From Lachnoclostridium sp. An76 (lineage in GTDB: Bacteria; Bacillota; Clostridia; Lachnospirales; Lachnospiraceae), in NCBI RefSeq assembly GCF_002161355.1, contig NZ_NFHL01000004.1, positions 213,123 through 277,122 on the forward strand: 64,000 nt of DNA, written 5' to 3'. Under the pieces are notes generated by a model that saw nothing but the letters and a program-made list of their open reading frames with translations, was not told the origin of the DNA and made no database searches. Both the position numbers and the translations under genes were made by a program. Position 1 is the first letter of the stretch. Every line of letters begins with the position of its first letter. This document shows, piece by piece, positions 43,150 to 52,287 of this stretch.

Positions 43150-43967
43150 TGGAGCAGGAGAAAATGAAGCAGGACGAAATGCAGCGTGATGGAGTGAAGC
43201 AGGGCAGGATGAAACTCGTGATCGGGCATTTGTACCCGGACCTTCTGAACCTGTACGGTGACAGGGGCAATATCCAGTGCTTCCGCAAACGCCTGGAATG
43301 GCGGGGCATGGAGGCTGAGGTGATCCCATTCCTCTCGGGGGATAAGATTGATTTCTCAAAGCTGGACATCGTCCTCCTGGGCGGGGGCTCGGACCGGGAA
43401 CAGGAACTGGTCTGCGGATTCTTAAAAGACATCCGGGAGGACTTTAAAACGTATGTAGAGGACGGCGGCGTTGTGCTGGCGGTCTGCGGGGGATATCAGC
43501 TCCTGGGGAAATATTACAGGACGGATAAAAAGACCATCGAAGGGCTGGGGATCCTGGATATCACGACGGAGTGGGAGCCGGAGCGCCTGATCCGAAATAT
43601 TGTGCTGAACAGCCCGCTTTTCGAGCAGCCGGTGGTGGGATTCGAGAACCACGGCGGGCGGACCTATATCGGGGACCATACCCCTTTTGGAAAGGTGTTT
43701 TACGGGCTTGGCAATACCGGAAAATCCGGGTATGAAGGCGTGGTATACAAAAATGTGATCGCCACGTACCTGCACGGACCGCTGCTGCCGAAAAACCCGC
43801 AGGTGTGCGACTATCTCCTGGAGCGCGCGCTGAAGCGCAAATATGGGGAGAGCGTGACGCTGGAGCCGCTTGCGGACGAGCTGGAGCACAAGGCGAACAG
43901 CTATATCGTGGACAGGTACAGTGATAAGAAATACATTCTGAAAGAAACGATCAAACGTTACACATAA
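43146..43967 (+). CDS. gatD: Lipid II isoglutaminyl synthase, glutaminase subunit GatD
   Basis: A class I glutamine amidotransferase that supplies ammonia to MurT. The catalytic cysteine is C114 in VCGGYQLLG and the histidine lies in TYLHGPLLPKNP. Length 273 residues. The first 20 residues are Met/Glu/Lys/Gln-rich, so the true start may be the later ATG before KLVIGHLYPDLLNLYG. Overlap with murT by 4 bp makes a coupled pair; the amidation pathway supports a Gram-positive cell wall. Confidence 0.95.
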   Translation: MMEQEKMKQDEMQRDGVKQGRMKLVIGHLYPDLLNLYGDRGNIQCFRKRLEWRGMEAEVIPFLSGDKIDFSKLDIVLLGGGSDREQELVCGFLKDIREDFKTYVEDGGVVLAVCGGYQLLGKYYRTDKKTIEGLGILDITTEWEPERLIRNIVLNSPLFEQPVVGFENHGGRTYIGDHTPFGKVFYGLGNTGKSGYEGVVYKNVIATYLHGPLLPKNPQVCDYLLERALKRKYGESVTLEPLADELEHKANSYIVDRYSDKKYILKETIKRYT

Positions 43968-43987
43968 TATGCCGGGGAGGCGGGCTT

Positions 43988-44668
43988 ATGGGATATACTT
44001 ATGTAATGTCAGATATACACGGCATGGGAGAGCTCCTGGAGAACATGCTGGAGAAGCTCTCTTTTTCGGAGGAGGATACACTCTATATCCTCGGGGATAT
44101 GATCGACCGGGGGCCGGATCCGGCAAAGGTGCTGGATATCGCGTCGTCCCGCGGCAATATCATTCCCCTCAGGGGAAACCATGAGGATGAGTTCATCAGC
44201 TGGTATGACAATGAAATAACCAGGATGTTCCAGAAGTATTATTACAATACCTATGATATCCTTATGGACAGCCGTTGTACGCGGGAGAAACTGCCGGAGT
44301 ATGTGGCCTTTATGAAGAGCCTGCCCTTCTATAAGAAAGTAAAGCAGGAGGACAGGTGCTTCCTGCTGGCGCATGCGTCCACAGAGGAGATCCTCCGGAC
44401 GTGGAAAAGAAAAGACCGTCTGATCTGGGATACCTCTATGGTGGACCGGAAGAAGGGGATACCGGGATATGTCTCTGTTGTGGGCCATGTCCCGACTTTT
44501 GTTATCCGGGGATTCCCGAAAACACCCGCAGAGATCTGGCACAGCCCGGATGGGCGGCTCATCGATGTGGACTGCGGGGCAGCGTTCCCGGACCTGGGCG
44601 GACGGCTTGGCTGCCTGTGCCTGGAGACGGGGGAAGAATTTTATGTATCAGCCCGGGGACAGGCATAG
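43988..44668 (+). CDS. PPP-family metallophosphoesterase
   Basis: A 226-residue phosphatase of the serine/threonine protein phosphatase type. Metal ligands: SDIHGM (D-x-H), LGDMIDRGPD (GDxxDRG) and RGNHEDE (GNHE), then later histidines in LAHAS and VVGHVPT. It could dephosphorylate proteins or small molecules such as Ap4A. It lies 20 bp after gatD and about 90 bp before the LRR/VWA/AAA genes. GGAGGCGGG precedes the ATG. Confidence 0.92.
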   Translation: MGYTYVMSDIHGMGELLENMLEKLSFSEEDTLYILGDMIDRGPDPAKVLDIASSRGNIIPLRGNHEDEFISWYDNEITRMFQKYYYNTYDILMDSRCTREKLPEYVAFMKSLPFYKKVKQEDRCFLLAHASTEEILRTWKRKDRLIWDTSMVDRKKGIPGYVSVVGHVPTFVIRGFPKTPAEIWHSPDGRLIDVDCGAAFPDLGGRLGCLCLETGEEFYVSARGQA

Positions 44669-44755
44669 CGGGGACAGGCATAGCAGGAACATGCGTGGCG
44701 GGAGCTGCCGTATTTGCTGTATTTGCCTGTCGTATCTGCCGGGAGGAGGGAGCAT

Positions 44756-45730
44756 ATGAGGATACATTACAGAGAGACTGAGAGCGGGATTGAGATCGTG
44801 CGGTGCTTCGGTGCTGACGGGAATGTGGAGCTGCCGGCTGTGATCGGTGGAAAGCCTGTGACCCGCGCGGCGGCCTACGCGTTTTCTGCGAGAAAAGCGC
44901 AGGAGGACGAAGACGTCCTGGTCTGTGAGACAGAGGAGAGCAGGCTCTTCCGGCAGCAGGAGCGCCTTCTGGCAGGAGAGGCAGTGGAGAGCGTGCGCTT
45001 CCCGGATACGATGGAGGAGATCGGGAAATATATCTTTTACGGGTGCAGGGATTTAAGGCGGCTTAGCTTTTCGGACAGGCTGACAGAGATCGGCAGCGGG
45101 GCGTTCACTGGGTGCAGGTCTCTGTCCAGGATGGATGTGCGGTTCCTGACCGGCAGGAAGTCCTGTGTCCCGGAGATACTCGGCGATCTGTGGCAGAGGA
45201 TCGACGCGGTCTTTTATGAACCGGGCAGTCCGGCTCCGGCGGCGTACCTCGTATTTCCAGAGCATTACGAAGAGGCGGTGGAGAATACGCCTGCCCGCAT
45301 CCTTTTTACACAGCATCACGGTTCGGGGAATAATTACAGGCAGTGCTTTTACGGGAAAGAGATGGATTACCGGAAATATGACGACCTGTTTTATGTGGCA
45401 AAGGCCCAGGATAAGACAAGCGTGCTGTCGGACCTTGTCTTCGCCAGGCTGATGTATCCGGCGGGGCTTACCGGAGAGGCGGAGGAAATGTACGAGTCGT
45501 ATATCCGGGAGCACGGCGCGAAGACAGCGGCGTACCTGACAGATACCGGGAATCTTGCCGCACTGAGAGAAATGTCCCGACGGGGGCTGTGGACGGAAGC
45601 GGCTCTGGATGCGGCTGCGGACCATGCGTCAGCCGGCGCCGGGACCGCGGAGAGGAGAAGCGTTTTAAGCTTCCTGATGAATGAAAAACACAGATTATTT
45701 CCTGTGAGAAAGGGAAAATATGAATTATAA
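44756..45730 (+). CDS. Leucine-rich-repeat (BspA-like) cytoplasmic protein
   Basis: A 324-residue protein. Residues about 80-130 hold two LRR_5/BspA-type repeats (FPDTMEEIGKYIFYGCRDLR and FSDRLTEIGSGAFTGCRSLS). There is no signal peptide, unlike most BspA proteins, and the C-terminal half is helical without a recognised domain. GGGAGGAGGG precedes the ATG at 44756; the longer open frame upstream has no ribosome site. It overlaps the VWA gene by 11 bp, which ties it to the VWA-MoxR pair. Confidence 0.72.
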   Translation: MRIHYRETESGIEIVRCFGADGNVELPAVIGGKPVTRAAAYAFSARKAQEDEDVLVCETEESRLFRQQERLLAGEAVESVRFPDTMEEIGKYIFYGCRDLRRLSFSDRLTEIGSGAFTGCRSLSRMDVRFLTGRKSCVPEILGDLWQRIDAVFYEPGSPAPAAYLVFPEHYEEAVENTPARILFTQHHGSGNNYRQCFYGKEMDYRKYDDLFYVAKAQDKTSVLSDLVFARLMYPAGLTGEAEEMYESYIREHGAKTAAYLTDTGNLAALREMSRRGLWTEAALDAAADHASAGAGTAERRSVLSFLMNEKHRLFPVRKGKYEL

Positions 45731-47066
45731 CATACCAGAAAGCAGCGGGTACGGCGGAGAGGAAGCCGCAGAAGCTGCATTAAAGCTGGACCGGATCGGC
45801 AGGGAGATCCTGGGGATCTGCCGGGATGAGCTGTATTTTTCCATGCGGTTTATGGACGTTGCCCTGAGCAGCTTTGTGTACCAGATGGATACGGCGGTCA
45901 GCCCCTTCGGGACGGACGGGTACAGGATGTACTTTCATCCCCGGGAGCTGGGCGGGCTCTACCGGCAGAACCGGATCCTCGTGAACAGAGGGTATCTCCA
46001 CATGGTCCTGCACTGCATTTTCCGGCATCTGACCAAGCGGGGCATGGACAGAAGGTACTGGGATTTAAGCTGCGATATCGCGGCAGAGCATATCATCGAC
46101 GGATGTGATCTGCGGCCGGTGCGCTTTTCCCGGAGCCTGCTGCGGCGGGAGACATACCGGAAGCTGGAGGCCACCGGTCATGTGCTCAATGCGGAGCGGA
46201 TCTTCCGGGAGCTGGGCGCATGGGGGCTTACGGAAAAGGAGCTGGCAATGCTGGAGGAAGAGTTCCGTGTGGACGACCACCGGTACTGGCCGGATCAGGA
46301 CCGGAAACGCCCGCCGGATGAACAGCTTGAGAAAAAATGGAAAGACATTGATGAGAAGATGGAGACTGACCTGGAGACCTTCTCCAAAGAAGCGTCCGCG
46401 CAGAGCGGGGACTTTCTTGACGAACTGCGGGCGGAGAACCGGGAGCGCCATGATTACCGGGAGTTCCTGCGGAAGTTTTCTGTGTTCAGGGAGGAGTTAA
46501 AGGCGGATGACGATACCTTTGACTACGGGTTCTATACTTACGGACTGTCCCTTTACGGGAACATGCCTCTCATCGAACCGCTGGAGACAAGAGAGGTCCG
46601 CAAGGTGGAAGAGTTTGCCGTTGTCGTGGATACATCCATGTCCTGCTCCGGGGAGCTGGTGCGGCGGTTCCTGGAAGAGACATACAATGTGCTCGCGGAG
46701 AATGAGAGCTTCTTCCAGAAGGTGAATGTGCATGTCATCCAGTGCGATGAGAAAGTGCATACGGATGTAAAGATCACATCCCGGGAAGAGCTGAAAGAAT
46801 ATATGGAGCATTTTCAGTTATACGGAGAGGGCGGGACAGATTTCCGCCCGGCTTTTGAATATGTGGACAGCCTGATCGAAAAGGGAGAGTATGTAAACCT
46901 GAAAGGGCTGATCTATTTTACGGACGGATATGGGATCTATCCGGCGAAAATGCCGCGGTACAGGACTGCGTTCGTATTCATGGAGGAAGATTACAGGGAC
47001 GCGGATGTGCCGCCCTGGGCAGTGCGCCTGGTGGTCAGCGGCGACAGCCTGGCACAGAGTGAGTGA
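45720..47066 (+). CDS. VWA-domain protein with a metallopeptidase-like N-terminus
   Basis: A 448-residue protein of the DUF2201/VWA type. The N-terminal half has a histidine-rich motif LHMVLHCIFRH (about residues 97-107) followed by WDLSCDIAAEHIID, as in the putative metallopeptidase domain. The C-terminal half is a von Willebrand A domain with an intact metal site (DTSMS near residue 304) and a later TDGYG. Such proteins partner with MoxR ATPases as chaperone-like insertases. The MoxR gene follows on the same strand. Confidence 0.85.
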   Translation: MNYNIPESSGYGGEEAAEAALKLDRIGREILGICRDELYFSMRFMDVALSSFVYQMDTAVSPFGTDGYRMYFHPRELGGLYRQNRILVNRGYLHMVLHCIFRHLTKRGMDRRYWDLSCDIAAEHIIDGCDLRPVRFSRSLLRRETYRKLEATGHVLNAERIFRELGAWGLTEKELAMLEEEFRVDDHRYWPDQDRKRPPDEQLEKKWKDIDEKMETDLETFSKEASAQSGDFLDELRAENRERHDYREFLRKFSVFREELKADDDTFDYGFYTYGLSLYGNMPLIEPLETREVRKVEEFAVVVDTSMSCSGELVRRFLEETYNVLAENESFFQKVNVHVIQCDEKVHTDVKITSREELKEYMEHFQLYGEGGTDFRPAFEYVDSLIEKGEYVNLKGLIYFTDGYGIYPAKMPRYRTAFVFMEEDYRDADVPPWAVRLVVSGDSLAQSE

Positions 47067-47186
47067 CCGGGCCATACAGGGAAACGGGGAAACGATGCAG
47101 GAAAACAATCCAGGATAAAGATACAGAAAAAGATACAGGGAAAAGATACAGGACGGGGACTGGATAACAGGCAGGAGGAACAGAGT

Positions 47187-48698
47187 TTGGATATAAAACG
47201 CGCAAAACAGGAGATTAAAGACGCAGTAGAAGCATATCTTCTAAAGAATGCTTTTGGAGAATATGAGATACCCGCAGTGAGGCAGCGGCCGGTGCTTCTT
47301 ATGGGACCGCCGGGGATCGGGAAGACGCAGATCATGGAGCAGATCGCGAAAGAGCTGAAGATCGGCCTGGTGGCGTATACGATCACCCACCATACAAGGC
47401 AGAGCGCTGTGGGGCTCCCGTTTATCCGGGAGAAAGAGTACGGCGGGCAGAAGTATTCGGTGACAGAATATACGATGAGCGAGATCATTGCCTCTGTGTA
47501 TGAGAAGATGGAACAGACAGGGATGAAAGAGGGGATCCTTTTTATCGATGAGATCAACTGCGTGTCCGAGACTCTGGCCCCGGCTATGCTGCAGTTCCTG
47601 CAGGGCAAGACCTTCGGCACGCACAGAGTGCCGGAAGGATGGATCATCGTGGCGGCGGGGAATCCGCCGGAGTACAATAAATCCGTGCGGGAGTTCGATG
47701 TAGTGACGCTGGACCGGCTCAAGAAGATCGATGTGGAGGCGGACTTCCCGGTGTGGAAGGAGTACGCGTACCGCCAGGGCATCCATCCGGCGGTCATCTC
47801 CTACCTGGAGCTGCGGCGGGAGAATTTCTACCGGGTCGAGAACACCGTGGACGGCAAGCTCTTTGCCACGGCGAGAGGATGGGAAGACCTGTCGCAGCTC
47901 ATCCAGGTATATGAGAAGCTGGGCAAGACCGTTGACAGGGATGTGGCGTTCCAATACGTACAGCACAGGATGGTGGCAAAGGATTTCGCCAATTATCTGG
48001 AACTGTATTACAAATACAGGAAGGATTATCATATCGAAGAGATCCTGGACGGCAGGTGGGACGCGGGCGTGCTCAGTAAGATCGGGGCTGCTGCCTTTGA
48101 CGAGCACCTGAGCATCGTCAGCCTGCTGAGCGGAAGACTGGGAGAACTGTTCCGGGAATGTTACCGCCAGGATGCGTATGTGGCGAAGCTGTATGAATAT
48201 CTGATCTATTACAGGGATGATCAGTCTGTCATGATGCTGGACGATGTGCGGATGATGGCGGAAAAAGACCTGGAAGAGCAGAAGCGCGCTGAGATCCTGA
48301 CAAAAGAGCAGGAGCATACCCTGGACCGGGTGATCGATGCACTGACCCGTTTCGCCATGGGATTAAAGGGAGAACTCTTTTCCGATGACGATGCCTTTGA
48401 CTGCGTCAGGGAAATGTTCGCCCGGGAGAAGGAAGAACTCGACGCCGCGGAAAGCCATGCGTCCGAAGTGCTGGAAAATGCGTTCCGGTTCATGGAAGAC
48501 GCGTTCGGCGAGAGCCAGGAGATGGTGGCGTTCGTCACGGAACTCAATGACAATTATTACAGTATCTGGTTCATCCGGGAAAACGGCAGCGACCTGTATT
48601 ACAGATACAATAAAGGACTGCTCTTCGACGAGAGAAGGGAAGATGTGATGCGGCAGATGGACGAGGCGGAGACTCTGCTGAATACAGGCATTAAGTAG
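47187..48698 (+). CDS. MoxR-type AAA+ ATPase
   Basis: A 503-residue ATPase. Walker A is GPPGIGKTQ (about residues 35-43), Walker B is ILFIDEIN, and sensor 1 is IVAAGNPPEY. The C-terminal 200 residues form a helical extension not seen in minimal MoxR proteins. Start is TTG with AGGAGG upstream, an unusual but well-supported choice. With the VWA protein it likely forms a remodelling complex that matures or disassembles a specific client; the LRR protein and PPP phosphatase may be part of the same unit. Confidence 0.88.
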   Translation: MDIKRAKQEIKDAVEAYLLKNAFGEYEIPAVRQRPVLLMGPPGIGKTQIMEQIAKELKIGLVAYTITHHTRQSAVGLPFIREKEYGGQKYSVTEYTMSEIIASVYEKMEQTGMKEGILFIDEINCVSETLAPAMLQFLQGKTFGTHRVPEGWIIVAAGNPPEYNKSVREFDVVTLDRLKKIDVEADFPVWKEYAYRQGIHPAVISYLELRRENFYRVENTVDGKLFATARGWEDLSQLIQVYEKLGKTVDRDVAFQYVQHRMVAKDFANYLELYYKYRKDYHIEEILDGRWDAGVLSKIGAAAFDEHLSIVSLLSGRLGELFRECYRQDAYVAKLYEYLIYYRDDQSVMMLDDVRMMAEKDLEEQKRAEILTKEQEHTLDRVIDALTRFAMGLKGELFSDDDAFDCVREMFAREKEELDAAESHASEVLENAFRFMEDAFGESQEMVAFVTELNDNYYSIWFIRENGSDLYYRYNKGLLFDERREDVMRQMDEAETLLNTGIK

Positions 48699-48829
48699 TG
48701 CGAGGCGGAAGGAAGAGCCCGAAGTGCCGTAAAAGACAAGAAACAGAGAAGGGGAATGGAAGATTGCTGTAAAAGGAGCGTCAAATTCCCAGAAAGAATG
48801 TGATTTTCCACAGAAATATGCTATAATGG

Positions 48830-48837
48830 TTCCACGT
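48830..48837 (+). promoter_or_regulatory. Extended -10 promoter of the LUD gene
   Basis: TGCTATAAT with the -10 box at 48832-48837; no good -35. It lies 54 bp before the ATG. Confidence 0.55.
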
Positions 48838-48890
48838 TCGTGCAATTCAGTTTATTGATCTATCACTATAAAGAAAGCGAGGTCGTTACA

Positions 48891-49526
48891 ATGGATGTCA
48901 GGCAGAAAAGAAACGAAGCCCTCGGAAAACGTGTCGTAAAGGCGCTGGAATCCAGGAATATGGAAGCTTACTATGCGGCGACAAAGGAAGAAGCCGTTAA
49001 GAAAGCCCTGGAACTGATCCCGGAAGGGAGCAGCATCAACATGGGCGGGTCCATGTCTGTCCGTGAGGTCGGGCTTTTGGATGCCATCAATTCCGGGAAT
49101 TATGAGTTTTATGACCGGGATAAGGCGGCGACGCCGGAGGAAAAGCAGGAGATCGCTCTGAAGGCGTTTACCTGTGACTGGTTCCTGGGCAGTGTAAATG
49201 CCATGAGCGAGGACGGAGTGTTTGTGAATATAGACGGGAATGCGAACCGCGTCGCAGCGTATGCGTTCGGACCGAAAAACGTACTCCTCATCGTGGGGAT
49301 GAATAAAGTCGTGAAGACAGAAGAGGACGCCATGCACAGAGCAAGGAACGAGGCGGCGCCCATCAATACCCAGAGGTTCGGGATTGACACCCCGTGTGTG
49401 AAGAATGGAAGCTGCTTTGACTGTAAGAGCCCGGACTGCATCTGCTGTCAGATCATGGTCACAAGGTTCAGCCGTATCCCGCGCAGGTTTAAGATCATAC
49501 TCGTGGATGAAAATCTGGGATTTTAA
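48891..49526 (+). CDS. LUD-domain protein (LutC/YkgG-like)
   Basis: A 211-residue protein of the lactate-utilisation LUD superfamily. The GGSMSVREVGLLDAI motif near residue 50 and the VGMNKVVKTEEDAMHRARNE stretch near residue 140 are characteristic. A Cys cluster near the C-terminus (CVKNGSCFDCKSPDCICC) is typical of the stand-alone clostridial type. No lutA/lutB partners are nearby, so a role in lactate oxidation is doubtful. GCGAGG precedes the ATG. Confidence 0.88.
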   Translation: MDVRQKRNEALGKRVVKALESRNMEAYYAATKEEAVKKALELIPEGSSINMGGSMSVREVGLLDAINSGNYEFYDRDKAATPEEKQEIALKAFTCDWFLGSVNAMSEDGVFVNIDGNANRVAAYAFGPKNVLLIVGMNKVVKTEEDAMHRARNEAAPINTQRFGIDTPCVKNGSCFDCKSPDCICCQIMVTRFSRIPRRFKIILVDENLGF

Positions 49527-49580
49527 GAGAAAGCAGATCCTTTAAAGCGACTGACGGAAAAAGATAAGAGGAATAGTTTA

Positions 49581-50696
49581 ATGGACAGAGAAGAAAAGAA
49601 AAAAACAGAAAACGGCGCGCAGAAACGTCCCGTACATAGAAGACGTCCAAGACCGGAAGGGAGTGCGGCCGGGAAAGCAGACAGCGCGCCGGTCCGCCGC
49701 CGGACAGAAGGGAGCGCCGCGGGGAAAGCAGAGGGCACACCGGTCCGCCGTCGGACGGATGGGCACCCGCCGCGCAGACAGAAAAGTGGGGAAAACGGGA
49801 AACGGCCCGGCGCAGCGGCAGAGGAACTGCGGAAAGTGAGCCGGGAAAATGAGGGCGGACATCCGTCTCCGGGCAGTACCGGGCGGAAAAAGAACGCCGG
49901 AAGCCGCCCGGATCAGCAGGGAAGACCAGGAAGTGCAAGAAAGAAGAGACAGCAGAAAAGAGCCCGGTTCAATGTGATATCGAGTGTAGTCCTGGTGGCT
50001 GCGGTCTGCGTGTTTGTGTTCTCTTTGTATCAATTGATCGCGATGCTGGTCCCGTATTATTCGGGAGGAAAGATTTATGATGAGATCAAGGATCTTGCCA
50101 TAACTGCGGATGAGGACGGAAGCGGATTCAAGGTGGATTTTGACGCGCTGCTCAAAGAAAATTCAGATACAGTGGCATGGATCAGGTTTGACGAACCTTC
50201 GATCATTAATTATCCGGTCGTAAAGAGCGCAGATAATGAGGACTACCTTACCAGGACATTTACGGCAAATGACAATAAGCTGGGCGCGATCTTTATGGAT
50301 TACAGGAACAGTAATGATTTTTCCGACAGAAATACATTTATATACGGACATCATCTGAATGTGGGCGGAGAGATGTTTTCAGAACTCCTGAAATACGAGG
50401 ACGAGTCGTTCTGTAAAGAACACCCGAATTTCTATATCTATACGCCGGACGGAAAAGTACGGACATATACAGTGTTCTCAGCAGGCGTGGTCAAGGATAC
50501 GGCAGATAATTACAAGATAGATTATGCCTCAGACGCGGAATATGAAGAGTACCTTAAGCTCTGTCAGGATTCATCAAATTATCAGGTGGATGTAGAACTG
50601 AATGCCCAGTCGCAGATCATCAGTCTGTCCACGTGTACAAATGTGCGGGACGACGAGCGATTTCTTGTACAGGGTGTGCTCACTGCGACAGACTAA
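49581..50696 (+). CDS. Class B sortase with a long basic N-terminal tail
   Basis: A membrane transpeptidase that anchors proteins to the cell wall. The catalytic set is complete: His in FIYGHHLN, C352 in SLSTC and Arg in DERFLVQG. A single membrane segment lies at about residues 136-155 (VVLVAAVCVFVFSLYQLIAM). The first 130 residues are cytoplasmic, Arg/Lys/Pro/Gly-rich and carry a duplicated 17-residue unit (EGSAAGKADSAPVRRR / EGSAAGKAEGTPVRRR). Class B sortases normally have only a short N-terminal anchor. Its substrates are not obvious here. Confidence 0.9.
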   Translation: MDREEKKKTENGAQKRPVHRRRPRPEGSAAGKADSAPVRRRTEGSAAGKAEGTPVRRRTDGHPPRRQKSGENGKRPGAAAEELRKVSRENEGGHPSPGSTGRKKNAGSRPDQQGRPGSARKKRQQKRARFNVISSVVLVAAVCVFVFSLYQLIAMLVPYYSGGKIYDEIKDLAITADEDGSGFKVDFDALLKENSDTVAWIRFDEPSIINYPVVKSADNEDYLTRTFTANDNKLGAIFMDYRNSNDFSDRNTFIYGHHLNVGGEMFSELLKYEDESFCKEHPNFYIYTPDGKVRTYTVFSAGVVKDTADNYKIDYASDAEYEEYLKLCQDSSNYQVDVELNAQSQIISLSTCTNVRDDERFLVQGVLTATD

Positions 50697-50735
50697 AAGC
50701 ACAGTGGGGCATGTGCGCGAAAGGAAAGAAAGAGA

Positions 50736-50924
50736 ATGGCAGACAGATTCGATGTAGGGGATGTCATCACGATGAAAAAGCCGCATCCCTGCGGGAGCAA
50801 AGACTGGGAAATTCTGCGGGTCGGCGCAGATTTTCGCCTGAAATGTAAAGGCTGCGGGCACCAGATCATGGTGCCGCGGCGCCTGGTTGAAAAAAATACC
50901 AGAAATATCGTAAAAAAAGCTTGA
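50736..50924 (+). CDS. DUF951 protein
   Basis: A 62-residue basic protein of the DUF951 family, with the invariant pattern FDVGDVITMKKPHPCGSKDW and CKGCGHQIMVPR. The Cys/His positions suggest a small zinc-binding, nucleic-acid-binding protein. Next to rpsF in many Clostridia. AAAGGAAAG precedes the ATG. Its stop lies inside the rpsF promoter. Confidence 0.93.
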   Translation: MADRFDVGDVITMKKPHPCGSKDWEILRVGADFRLKCKGCGHQIMVPRRLVEKNTRNIVKKA

Positions 50925-50949
50925 AACACCTGCGCCCTTATGGTATCAT
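50921..50949 (+). promoter_or_regulatory. Promoter of rpsF-ssb-rpsR
   Basis: TTGAAA (50921-50926), 17-bp spacer, TATCAT (50944-50949) with TGG before the -10. It overlaps the last codons of the DUF951 gene. Confidence 0.82.
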
Positions 50950-50956
50950 GAATAAC

Positions 50957-51051
50957 CGTGACATACTGTCGGAAGTTATTTCGGCATGGATCATAATTCC
51001 TTGTTCCCGGAGTGGAGCCGGGGGCCAGAGACCATAAGGAGGTGCAAGAAC
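50957..51051 (+). promoter_or_regulatory. rpsF leader with stem-loops (possible S6:S18 autoregulatory RNA)
   Basis: A leader of about 95 nt. CCCGG-N7-CCGGG is a clear stem close to the ribosome site, and GTCGGAAG...TTCGGC pairs partly upstream. Many bacteria repress rpsF-rpsR by S6:S18 binding to such a leader; whether the exact motif is present needs folding. Confidence 0.35.
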
Positions 51052-51339
51052 ATGAATAAGTATGAATTAGCTGTTGTTGTGAGCGCAAAACTCGAAGACG
51101 AAGCAAGAGCAGACGTGATCGAGAAAGTAAAAGCACTGATCACACGTTTCGGCGGCAACGTGACAGACGTGGATGAGTGGGGCAAGAGAAGATTCGCTTA
51201 CGAGATCCAGAAGATGACAGAAGGATATTACTACTTCGTACACTTCGAGGCTGACACTACTGTCCCGGGTGAAGTGGAACAGCGTATCCGCATTATGGAC
51301 AACGTGCTCAGATATTTATGCGTGAAACAGGAAGCATAA
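51052..51339 (+). CDS. rpsF: Ribosomal protein bS6
   Basis: A 95-residue 30S protein (NKYELAVVVSAKLEDEARAD at the N-terminus, RRFAYEIQKMTEGYYYFVHF in the middle). AAGGAGGTGC precedes the ATG at 51052; the longer upstream frame is leader. First gene of rpsF-ssb-rpsR, the usual Firmicutes order. Confidence 0.98.
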   Translation: MNKYELAVVVSAKLEDEARADVIEKVKALITRFGGNVTDVDEWGKRRFAYEIQKMTEGYYYFVHFEADTTVPGEVEQRIRIMDNVLRYLCVKQEA

Positions 51340-51355
51340 GCGGAAAGAGGTATAT

Positions 51356-51799
51356 ATGAATAAGGCAGTTTTGGTAGGACGGTTGACAAGAGATCCTGAA
51401 GTCAGATATTCACAGGGAGAGAACGCAACGGCGGTTGCGAGATACACAGTTGCCGTTGACCGCAGATTTAAGAGGGACGGAGAGCCGACAGCGGATTTCA
51501 TTCCGTGCGTTGTATTCGGACGTTCCGCAGAGTTTGCGGAGAGATATTTCCGCCAGGGAATGCGGGTTTCCATTTCCGGCCGCATCCAGACCGGAAGCTA
51601 CACGAACAAAGACGGAGTGAGGGTATACACTACGGAAGTGATCGTGGAGGAGCAGGAATTCGCAGAGAGCAGGGCTGAGAGCGAGGCAAACAGATCCTCT
51701 TACCACCAGCCGGCTCCGGCACCGGCGCCGAGCGCACCGGCAGGCGACGGATTTATGAACATCCCTGATGGCATTGATGAGGAGCTGCCGTTCAACTGA
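51356..51799 (+). CDS. ssb: Single-stranded DNA-binding protein
   Basis: A 147-residue SSB with the OB fold ([20 protein letters not shown], then [20 protein letters not shown]), a Pro/Ala/Ser-rich linker, and an acidic tail [10 protein letters not shown] that recruits replication and repair partners. AAAGAGG precedes the ATG. Confidence 0.97.
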   Translation: MNKAVLVGRLTRDPEVRYSQGENATAVARYTVAVDRRFKRDGEPTADFIPCVVFGRSAEFAERYFRQGMRVSISGRIQTGSYTNKDGVRVYTTEVIVEEQEFAESRAESEANRSSYHQPAPAPAPSAPAGDGFMNIPDGIDEELPFN

Positions 51800-51926
51800 C
51801 CGGAAGCACTTAGTGAGCACAAGCCGCAGGCGCAGCGCGAACTTAGTGCGAGGTCGTTCTTTTTCTTTGGCGAGGTCTTTTCGAGCCCAGGAAAAAGAAC
51901 TTCATTGTGAAGAAAGGAGAACCATC

Positions 51927-52193
51927 ATGGCTTACGAAAAGGGAAGCAGACCAGAGGGCGGATTCAAGAGAAGAGGCCCGGCGCGCAGAAGAAAAAAAGT
52001 GTGCGTATTCTGTGGTAAAGAGAATAACGAGATCGATTACAAGGACGTTGCAAAGCTGAAGAAATATGTTTCTGAGAGAGGCAAGATCCTTCCGAGAAGG
52101 ATCACAGGAAACTGTGCAAAACATCAGAGAGCTCTTACAGTAGCGATCAAGAGAGCAAGACATATTTCCCTGATGCCGTACGTTCAGGACTAA
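51927..52193 (+). CDS. rpsR: Ribosomal protein bS18
   Basis: An 88-residue, very basic 30S protein. The core reads [20 protein letters not shown] and [21 protein letters not shown] Cys pair ([10 protein letters not shown] with a later C) marks the zinc-binding type. AAAGGAGA precedes the ATG. It ends the cluster; a terminator follows. Confidence 0.98.
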   Translation: MAYEKGSRPEGGFKRRGPARRRKKVCVFCGKENNEIDYKDVAKLKKYVSERGKILPRRITGNCAKHQRALTVAIKRARHISLMPYVQD

Positions 52194-52222
52194 TTGATCC
52201 AGTTGGATATGATGAATGAAAG

Positions 52223-52267
52223 AAAAGCCTTTAAATACCGGGAAATCGGTGCTTAGAGGCTTTTTTT
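52223..52267 (+). terminator. Terminator of rpsF-ssb-rpsR
   Basis: AAAAGCCT ... AGAGGC stem with inner ACCG/CGGT pairing, followed by seven T. Confidence 0.82.
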
Positions 52268-52287
52268 GTGTAATAGTAAAAATAACC

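Noticed and set aside
41827..43359. 510-aa minus-strand frame opposite murT/gatD
   Set aside because: Antisense to two well-supported genes; composition is typical of reverse-complement translation of GC-rich code.
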